Shown here in pieces: positions 58,300-64,000 of a stretch of DNA of 64,000 bases (positions within the stretch are counted from its first letter, which is position 1; every line of letters begins with the position of its first letter). This DNA is from Martelella lutilitoris. GTDB taxonomy: Bacteria > Pseudomonadota > Alphaproteobacteria > Rhizobiales > Rhizobiaceae. Below the pieces are notes generated by a model. The model was not told the origin of the DNA, did not search any database, and saw only the letters and a program-made list of their open reading frames with translations. The stretch spans positions 209,501 to 273,500 of the forward strand of contig NZ_CP066786.1 in the NCBI RefSeq assembly GCF_016598595.1, given 5' to 3'. The position numbers and the translations under genes were made by a program.

Positions 58300-59439
58300 A
58301 TGAGCGATCTCGCATCCGAGGACATGGTCAAGCGCCCGAAGACCGGCTGGCTCACCCCGATGAACGCGCGACGGTGGAAGAATTTCAAGGCCAACCGGCG
58401 CGGTTACTGGTCGCTGTGGATCTTCCTGTTCCTGTTCATCATCAGCCTGTTCGCCGAATTCGTCGCCAACGACAAGCCGATCATCGCCTCCTACAAGGGC
58501 GAGATCCTGTTTCCCGTCGTCGTCGATTATCCGGAGGAGAAGTTCGGCGGTTTTCTCGCGGTCACTGATTATCGCTCCGATTTCATCCAGGAGGAGATCG
58601 AGGCCAATGGCTGGATGATCTGGCCGCCGATCCGCTATTCCTACCGCACCATCAACTCCAACGTGCCCTATTCGGCACCAACCCCGCCCTTCTGGCTGAT
58701 GACCAAGGAAGAGCGCTGTGCCGGTTACCCTGACGGCGTGGATGATCCGGGCTGCAATCTCGGCAACATGGACTGGCTCGGAACCGACGACCTTGCCCGC
58801 GACGTGCTGGCCCGGGTGATCTACGGCTTCCGCATCTCGGTGCTGTTCGGGCTGCTGCTCACCGGATTTTCCGCCGTTATCGGCGTCACCGCCGGCGCGG
58901 TGCAGGGCTATTTCGGCGGCTGGGTCGACCTTCTGATGCAGCGCTTCATCGAAATCTGGTCGTCGCTGCCGACGCTCTACATCCTGCTGATCATCGCGGC
59001 GATCCTTCCGCCCGGCTTCTTCGTGCTGCTCGGCGTCATGCTGGTTTTCTCATGGGTCAGCTTCGTTGCCGTCGTCAGGGCCGAGTTCCTCAGGGCGCGC
59101 AATTTCGAATATGTGCGGGCGGCGCGTGCGCTCGGCGTGGGCAATGGCACCATCATGTTCCGCCATCTTCTGCCCAATGCCATGGTCGCCACGCTCACCT
59201 TCGTGCCCTTCATCCTTTCGGGCGCGATCGTGACGCTGACCTCGCTGGATTTCTTAGGGTTTGGCATGCCGCCCGGCTCACCCTCGCTCGGCGAACTGGT
59301 CAATCAGGGCAAGAGCAATCTGCAGGCGCCGTGGCTTGGCATCACCGCCTTCTTCACGCTCTCGATCATGCTGTCGCTTCTGGTGTTCGTCGGCGAGGCG
59401 GTGCGCGATGCGTTTGACCCGAGGAAGACCTTCCAATGA
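58300..59439 (+). CDS. yejE: Peptide ABC transporter permease YejE
   Basis: A 379-residue second permease of the Yej system. One helix at the start (YWSLWIFLFLFIISLFAEF), a large periplasmic domain that is characteristic of YejE (residues ~50-160, PIIASYKGEILFPVVVDY through PDGVDDPGCNLGNMDWLGTD), then five helices and the coupling segment RARNFEYVRAARALGVGNG (~264-282). An ATG nine bases upstream (58291) lies within yejB; ATG 58300 is preferred with GAGGG at a suitable distance. Its stop overlaps the yejF start (ATGA). Confidence 0.95.
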   Translation: MSDLASEDMVKRPKTGWLTPMNARRWKNFKANRRGYWSLWIFLFLFIISLFAEFVANDKPIIASYKGEILFPVVVDYPEEKFGGFLAVTDYRSDFIQEEIEANGWMIWPPIRYSYRTINSNVPYSAPTPPFWLMTKEERCAGYPDGVDDPGCNLGNMDWLGTDDLARDVLARVIYGFRISVLFGLLLTGFSAVIGVTAGAVQGYFGGWVDLLMQRFIEIWSSLPTLYILLIIAAILPPGFFVLLGVMLVFSWVSFVAVVRAEFLRARNFEYVRAARALGVGNGTIMFRHLLPNAMVATLTFVPFILSGAIVTLTSLDFLGFGMPPGSPSLGELVNQGKSNLQAPWLGITAFFTLSIMLSLLVFVGEAVRDAFDPRKTFQ

Positions 59440-61055
59440 ACCAGACGCCTCTTCTTTCCGTGAAGGACCTGTCCGTCGCCTTTCGTCAGGGCGAGGCCGA
59501 CAATCTCGCCGTCGACCGGATCTCCTTCGACATCCTGCCGGGCGAGGTGGTGGCGCTGGTCGGCGAATCGGGCTCCGGCAAGTCCGCGACGGCGGCCTCG
59601 GTGCTGCGCCTTCTGCCCTATCCGGCTGCGAGTCATCCGAGCGGCGAGATCCTGTTTGCAGGCCGCGATCTGCTGAAGGCCGATGACCACACGCTCAGGC
59701 AGGTGCGCGGCGGCGATATCACCCAGATCTTCCAGGAGCCGATGACCTCGCTGAACCCGCTGCATACGGTGGAAAAACAGGTGGGCGAGACGCTGGCGCT
59801 GCATGCCGGCATGACCGGGGCGGACGCCCGCAGGCGCGTGCTGGAACTGCTGCATGAGGTCGGCATCCGCGAGGCGGAGAGACGGCTCGGCGCCTTCCCG
59901 CACGAGCTTTCCGGCGGCCAGCGCCAGCGCGTGATGATTGCCATGGCGCTTGCCAACCGGCCGAAGCTGCTGATCGCCGACGAGCCGACCACGGCGCTGG
60001 ACGTGACGGTGCAGGCGCAGATTCTGAAACTTCTGAAAAGCCTGCAGCGCGATCACGGCATGTCGATGTTGTTCATCACCCATGATCTCGGCATCGTGCG
60101 CAAGTTCGCCGACCGGGTCTGCGTGATGACCGACGGCAAGATCGTCGAGCACGGGCCGGTTGCCGAGATCTTCGACAATCCGCAGCATGCCTACACAAGG
60201 CACCTGCTCGCCGCCGAGCCGAAGGGCGAGCCGCCGGCGCATGATCCGAGCCGCGAGGTCGTGGTCGAGGCCGAAAACGTCAAGGTCTGGTTTCCGGTGA
60301 AAACGGGACTGTTGCGCAAGACGATCGACCACGTGAAGGCGGTCAACGGCATTTCGCTGAAGCTGCGCGCCGGCGAGACGCTTGGCGTTGTCGGCGAATC
60401 GGGGTCCGGAAAGACGACGCTCGGTCTGGCGCTGACGCGGATGATCGCCTCGGAAGGCAGGATTGGCTTTGTCGGCAAGGATATCGACGCCTATTCCTTC
60501 AAGGCGATGAAGCCGCTCCGGGAGGCGATGCAGATTGTGTTTCAGGACCCTTATGGTTCGCTGTCGCCGCGCATGTCGGTGGGCGAAATCGTCGCCGAGG
60601 GGCTGAAGATCCACGAGCGCTCGCTTACGGTCGCCGAGCGCGAGGCGCGGGTGGGCGCGGCGCTGGAAGAGGTCGGCCTCGACGCCGCGACCCGCTGGCG
60701 CTATCCGCACGAGTTTTCCGGCGGCCAGCGCCAGAGGATCGCGATTGCCCGCGCCATGGTGCTCAAACCCCGCTTCGTCATGCTGGACGAGCCGACCTCG
60801 GCGCTGGACATGAGCGTACAGGCGCAGGTGGTGGACCTTCTCTCCGACCTGCAGAAGAAGCACAATCTCGCCTATCTGTTCATCTCGCATGACCTGAAGG
60901 TTGTGCGTGCGCTCGCCAACGAGATCATCGTCATGCGCTTCGGCGAAGTGGTCGAGCGCGGCCCGGCGGCGGAGGTTTTCGAAAACCCGAAGGCTGATTA
61001 TACCAGGGCGCTGCTTGCCGCCGCCTTCGATATCGAGCCGGTGGAAGCGGATTGA
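59436..61055 (+). CDS. yejF: Peptide ABC transporter ATPase YejF (two ATP-binding domains)
   Basis: A 539-residue protein with two fused ABC ATPases. Domain 1 has Walker A LVGESGSGKSATAAS (~residues 42-56), LSGGQRQRVMIAMAL (~156-170) and LLIADEPTTALD (~177). Domain 2 has VVGESGSGKTTLGLAL (~316-331), FSGGQRQRIAIARAM (~426-440) and VMLDEPTSALD (~447). Each domain ends with the oligopeptide-type C-terminal extension. Such a double ATPase drives import with YejB and YejE. It is the last gene of yejABEF, and ghrA follows 56 bases downstream. Confidence 0.96.
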   Translation: MNQTPLLSVKDLSVAFRQGEADNLAVDRISFDILPGEVVALVGESGSGKSATAASVLRLLPYPAASHPSGEILFAGRDLLKADDHTLRQVRGGDITQIFQEPMTSLNPLHTVEKQVGETLALHAGMTGADARRRVLELLHEVGIREAERRLGAFPHELSGGQRQRVMIAMALANRPKLLIADEPTTALDVTVQAQILKLLKSLQRDHGMSMLFITHDLGIVRKFADRVCVMTDGKIVEHGPVAEIFDNPQHAYTRHLLAAEPKGEPPAHDPSREVVVEAENVKVWFPVKTGLLRKTIDHVKAVNGISLKLRAGETLGVVGESGSGKTTLGLALTRMIASEGRIGFVGKDIDAYSFKAMKPLREAMQIVFQDPYGSLSPRMSVGEIVAEGLKIHERSLTVAEREARVGAALEEVGLDAATRWRYPHEFSGGQRQRIAIARAMVLKPRFVMLDEPTSALDMSVQAQVVDLLSDLQKKHNLAYLFISHDLKVVRALANEIIVMRFGEVVERGPAAEVFENPKADYTRALLAAAFDIEPVEAD

Positions 61056-61111
61056 GCGCTTTTGCTCACGACGCAAGCTTGACCATTACGCCGAGCCCAA
61101 AGGAAGCCCCG

Positions 61112-62071
61112 ATGCCCAAAGCCCCCGTCCTTGTCGACCTCAAATTCTCCGGCCGCGCCATGATCGTCGAAGCGCTTGGATCTTTCTTTTCCGACCGGCC
61201 GGTGATCGATCTCGCTGATCCGCAAACGAAGGGCCGCGATCTTTCCGATTGCCGCTATGCCGTCTTGTGGAAGCCGGACGACGATCTGTTTTCGCGCGCG
61301 CCCAACCTGGAAGTGCTTTTTTCCGGCGGGGCGGGCGTCGAGCGGGTGCTGGCGCTTCAGGGGCTGCCGGATATCCCCCTCGTGCGCTTCGTCGATCCCT
61401 CGCTGACCCGGCGGATGAGCGAGTATGTGGTGCTGCAATGTCTCCATCATGCCCGCCGCATGCCGGACTATGCCCGTCTGAAGGCCGAGAAAGACTGGCA
61501 ACCGCTGCCGCCTGCCGAAGCCGGAGACTTCACCGTCGGCATCATGGGGCTCGGCGTCCTGGGGCGGGATGCGGCGGCGAAGCTGAAGATCATGGGCTTC
61601 AACGTGATCGGCTGGTCGCGGAGAAAGAAGGAAATCGATAGCGTTGAATGTTTTGATGCCAGAGGCCTTGATGATTTTCTTGCCAGGACGGACATTCTGG
61701 TCGGCCTTCTTCCGCTGACCGATGAGACGGCCGGCATCTTCAATCGGGCGCTTTTTGAAAAGCTCCGCCGGTCCGGTCCGCTTGGGAGCCCCGTCTTCAT
61801 CAATGCCGGACGCGGCGGCTCGCAGGTCGAGGCCGATCTTCTCGCTGCTCTGGATGAGGGCCTGCTTCACGGCGTCTCGCTCGACGTATTCGAAACCGAG
61901 CCGCTGCCGGCAACAAGTCCGCTCTGGGCGCATGAGCGGGTCGTCGTCACGCCGCATGTGGCCTCCGATACCGATGTCAGGGCGCTGTTTGCCCATGTGG
62001 AACGCCAGATCGCCCGTTTCGAGGCGGGCGAGCCGCTGCAGCATGTGGTCAACCGCGCCGCCGGCTACTGA
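61112..62071 (+). CDS. ghrA: Glyoxylate/hydroxypyruvate reductase A (GhrA-like)
   Basis: A 319-residue D-2-hydroxyacid dehydrogenase reducing glyoxylate to glycolate and hydroxypyruvate to glycerate. The NAD(P) loop is VGIMGLGVLGRDAAAKL (~residues 143-159), with VIGWSRRKKE after the second strand (Arg favours NADPH). Catalytic Arg in NAGRGGSQVEADLL (~231), Glu in DVFETEPLP (~260) and His in VTPHVASDT (~283). The N-terminus FSGGAGVERVLAL (~72) belongs to the GhrA subgroup. AAGGAAG precedes ATG 61112; a TTG frame from 61052 overlapping yejF is not used. Cytosolic. Confidence 0.92.
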   Translation: MPKAPVLVDLKFSGRAMIVEALGSFFSDRPVIDLADPQTKGRDLSDCRYAVLWKPDDDLFSRAPNLEVLFSGGAGVERVLALQGLPDIPLVRFVDPSLTRRMSEYVVLQCLHHARRMPDYARLKAEKDWQPLPPAEAGDFTVGIMGLGVLGRDAAAKLKIMGFNVIGWSRRKKEIDSVECFDARGLDDFLARTDILVGLLPLTDETAGIFNRALFEKLRRSGPLGSPVFINAGRGGSQVEADLLAALDEGLLHGVSLDVFETEPLPATSPLWAHERVVVTPHVASDTDVRALFAHVERQIARFEAGEPLQHVVNRAAGY

Positions 62072-62158
62072 GCCGGGGGAACAAAGACCCGCGGCCTTAC
62101 GTTTCTTCCCTGAAGAAAACCCTCCGCCGATCCTCGTGCGGAGGCCAGGGAGAACGAC

Positions 62159-62380
62159 ATGACGACGCATTTCGATCCGAAGGAAGGCCGCCCTGTCACC
62201 TATCCGGGCGAGGACAATTACCCGCAGAAGAACGAGGACGACACCCGCGTGCCCGAGACCGAGAAGCGGCACCTCAATCGCGGCCAGACCGTGATCATGG
62301 TCATCATCGCCATCATGGTCGCCGTGGTGCTGATCTGGGGCGGTGCCTCGTGGCTGTTCGGCGCGCCAGGCGCGGGCTGA
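62159..62380 (+). CDS. Small single-helix membrane protein 1
   Basis: A 73-residue protein with a hydrophilic N-terminus (FDPKEGRPVTYPGEDNYPQK) and one C-terminal transmembrane helix (TVIMVIIAIMVAVVLIWGGA, residues ~44-63), ending WLFGAPGAG. The RBS is GGGAGAACG, close to the ATG. It is related in layout, charged N-terminus plus a V/I/A-W-G helix, to the next gene. No family recognised; the topology (N-in or N-out) is not certain. It follows ghrA by 87 bases. Confidence 0.7.
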   Translation: MTTHFDPKEGRPVTYPGEDNYPQKNEDDTRVPETEKRHLNRGQTVIMVIIAIMVAVVLIWGGASWLFGAPGAG

Positions 62381-62416
62381 TCCTTCCCGCGGGAGAAACG
62401 ATACGGGAGGTAGACA

Positions 62417-62653
62417 ATGGTTGAGAAAAGGAAGACGGGAAACCGTCCCGAGGATGTCGAGGTCGACGTGACCCCGACCGAAGCACGCCACTCCGAACGC
62501 GGACGACCGGTGCTCGCCATCCTGGCCGGCGGTCTGGTCCTGGCCTTTCTGGTCTGGGGCGCCGTGGAACTCTTTGCTCCGCGCGGCGGCGACCCAGCGG
62601 TCGAGACCGTGACCGAGGATGCCGCCCAGACGGAACAGGCGCCGGCCCAGTAA
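62417..62653 (+). CDS. Small single-helix membrane protein 2
   Basis: A 78-residue protein 36 bases after the previous one. Charged start VEKRKTGNRPEDVEVDVTPT, a transmembrane helix LAILAGGLVLAFLVWGAVEL (residues ~33-52), and an acidic Thr/Glu/Gln/Pro tail (ETVTEDAAQTEQAPAQ). GGGAGG lies ten bases before the ATG. The helix parallels that of the previous gene (VLxWGxxxLF, here FLVWGAVELF versus LIWGGASWLF), suggesting the two are paralogous or interact. Unknown function. Confidence 0.7.
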   Translation: MVEKRKTGNRPEDVEVDVTPTEARHSERGRPVLAILAGGLVLAFLVWGAVELFAPRGGDPAVETVTEDAAQTEQAPAQ

Positions 62654-62715
62654 AGCTCAATTCGAGCAAAACGACTCTGGACTTTTCATCGCCTTTACAG
62701 CTAAGTCATGGGCCC

Positions 62716-62752
62716 GAAAGGGCGGCATGGCGGCCCTTTCCAGCGTTTTTTT
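62716..62752 (+). terminator. Probable terminator before pncB
   Basis: GAAAGGGC (62716-62723) pairs with GCCCTTTC (62733-62740), with a run of seven T at 62746-62752 a few bases later. It would end the ghrA/small-protein transcript. The five-base offset of the T run weakens the call. Confidence 0.55.
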
Positions 62753-62785
62753 CGCCTGAGAGGCGGCTCGAAAGGCCGAAGAGCG

Positions 62786-64000
62786 ATGCCGAAGACCGAT
62801 ATTGCAACACGGGTCTACGACCATAGCTGGAAACTCGACCCGATCATCCGCAGCCTGCTGGATACCGATTTCTACAAGCTCCTGATGCTGCAGATGATCT
62901 GGAAGCTTTATCCGGACGTCAACGCGACATTCTCGGTGATCAACCGCACGACCTCGGTGCGCCTTGCCGAGGAGATCGACGAAGGGGAGCTGCGCGAGCA
63001 GCTTGACCACGCACGCCAAATCAAGCTCTCCAAGAAGGAGATGATCTGGCTTGCGGGTAACTCGTTTTACGGACGATCGCAGATCTTCGAGCCGGAGTTC
63101 CTGACCTGGCTCGCCAATTTCCGCCTGCCCGAATATGAACTGACCAAGCGCGACGGCCAGTATCAACTCGATTTTCACGGTCCCTGGATGGAAACCACGA
63201 TGTGGGAGATCCCGGCGCTGTGCATCATCAATGAATTGCGCTCACGTGCGGCGATGAAGGACCTCGGTCTCTTCACCATCGACGTCACCTATGCCCGCGC
63301 CAAGGCGAAGATGTGGGCGAAGGTGGAGCGGCTGGCCGCGCTCGAAGGGCTTCGGATCTCCGATTTCGGCACGCGGCGGCGGCATTCCTTCCTCTGGCAG
63401 CGCTGGTGCGTGGAAGCGCTTAAGGAAGGGATTGGCCCGGCCTTTACCGGCACCTCCAACGTGCTTCTGGCCATGGATACCGATCTGGAGGCCGTCGGCA
63501 CCAATGCGCATGAACTGCCGATGGTCGCAGCAGCGCTCGCCGAAACCGACGAGCAGCTTGCGGCAGCGCCCTACAAGGTGATGCAGGACTGGAACAAGCT
63601 TTACGGCGGCAATCTGCTGATCGCGCTGCCCGATGCCTATGGCACGACAGCGTTCCTGCGCAACGCGCCGGATTGGGTTGCCGACTGGACCGGTTTCCGC
63701 CCCGACAGCGCCCCGCCGATCGAGGGCGGCGAGAAGATCATCGACTGGTGGAAGAAGATGGGCCGCGATCCGCGCGAGAAGATCCTGATCTTTTCCGATG
63801 GGCTCGATGTCGACGCCATCATCGAGGCCTACAAGCATTTCCAGGGCCGGGTGCGCATGAGCTTCGGCTGGGGCACCAATCTCACCAATGACTTCATCGG
63901 CTGCGCGCCGCACCGCGTCGGCGGGCTGAAGCCGATCTCGATCGTCTGCAAGGTTTCCGACGCCAACGGCCGCCCGGCGGTCAAGCTTTCCGACAATCCG
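62786..64000 (+). CDS. pncB: Nicotinate phosphoribosyltransferase, 3' end missing
   Basis: The first 405 residues of PncB, which links nicotinate to PRPP in the NAD salvage route; the gene continues past the right edge. Motifs: [20 protein letters not shown] (residues ~24-43), [19 protein letters not shown] (~194-212), [20 protein letters not shown] (~219-238) then AHELPMV (phospho-His), and [20 protein letters not shown] with [10 protein letters not shown] (~332-372). The frame is open to the last base with no stop. A weak RBS (GAAGAG) is seen. It may share PRPP with the phnN product. Confidence 0.97.
   Translation, partial: MPKTDIATRVYDHSWKLDPIIRSLLDTDFYKLLMLQMIWKLYPDVNATFSVINRTTSVRLAEEIDEGELREQLDHARQIKLSKKEMIWLAGNSFYGRSQIFEPEFLTWLANFRLPEYELTKRDGQYQLDFHGPWMETTMWEIPALCIINELRSRAAMKDLGLFTIDVTYARAKAKMWAKVERLAALEGLRISDFGTRRRHSFLWQRWCVEALKEGIGPAFTGTSNVLLAMDTDLEAVGTNAHELPMVAAALAETDEQLAAAPYKVMQDWNKLYGGNLLIALPDAYGTTAFLRNAPDWVADWTGFRPDSAPPIEGGEKIIDWWKKMGRDPREKILIFSDGLDVDAIIEAYKHFQGRVRMSFGWGTNLTNDFIGCAPHRVGGLKPISIVCKVSDANGRPAVKLSDNP

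Overview
The window is a GC-rich, densely coded chromosomal segment from an alphaproteobacterium, almost certainly order Hyphomicrobiales (Rhizobiales). Evidence: proteobacterial dnaK-dnaJ, a class Ib nrdHIEF operon, a bo3-type cyoABCD operon with an adjacent SURF1 gene, yejABEF, a DUF1045/phnM/phnN block, dispersed palindromic intergenic repeats of the kind common in Rhizobiales, and a C-rich-loop small RNA next to polA. Genus cannot be fixed from the sequence. Almost everything is core chromosome; there is no prophage, insertion sequence, CRISPR array or rRNA operon.

Layout. 0-3.2 kb: partial CYTH gene, KDPG aldolase, then a three-gene unit (GNAT, two-helix membrane protein, divergent SAHH-like protein). 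3.2-8.4 kb: dnaK-dnaJ chaperone pair, recF, slyX. 8.4-13 kb: nrdHIEF on the minus strand behind a long leader with two NrdR-box-like sites, a terminator-like hairpin just before nrdH and a cluster of hairpins between nrdH and nrdI. 13-18.3 kb: cyoABCD plus SURF1. 18.9-23.5 kb: small membrane protein, pgi, three tandem paralogous exported mini-proteins, transaldolase. 23.8-32.4 kb: Ada-like alkyl-DNA repair/regulator, DUF2244, nth, D-amino acid aminotransferase, EI24 protein, two uncharacterised genes, malate synthase G, LysR regulator. 32.5-37.8 kb: methyltransferase, ThiF/MoeB enzyme, a sulfide-type MBL plus DUF442 pair, a GH13 phosphorylase and an orphan ArsR regulator in an AT-rich patch. 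38.1-45 kb: tRNA-Phe, PfpI protein, DUF4422-GT8 fusion glycosyltransferase, class A PBP, M20 dipeptidase, small RNA. 45.2-54 kb: polA, SMR efflux protein, phnN-phnM-DUF1045, gpmA, dapB, glk, mepA. 55-64 kb: yejABEF, ghrA, two small single-helix proteins, partial pncB.

Functional picture: central carbon metabolism (eda, pgi, tal, glk, gpmA, glcB, ghrA), aerobic respiration through a quinol oxidase, oxygen-dependent dNTP synthesis, DNA repair (recF, nth, ada-like, polA), cell-wall synthesis and turnover (PBP1A, MepA) and peptide uptake (Yej). The least explained pieces are the three tandem exported mini-proteins (21.2-22.2 kb), the small RNA at about 44.9 kb, and the structured leader of nrdHIEF. 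Start codons were re-chosen from ribosome-binding sites where the longest open frame was implausible.
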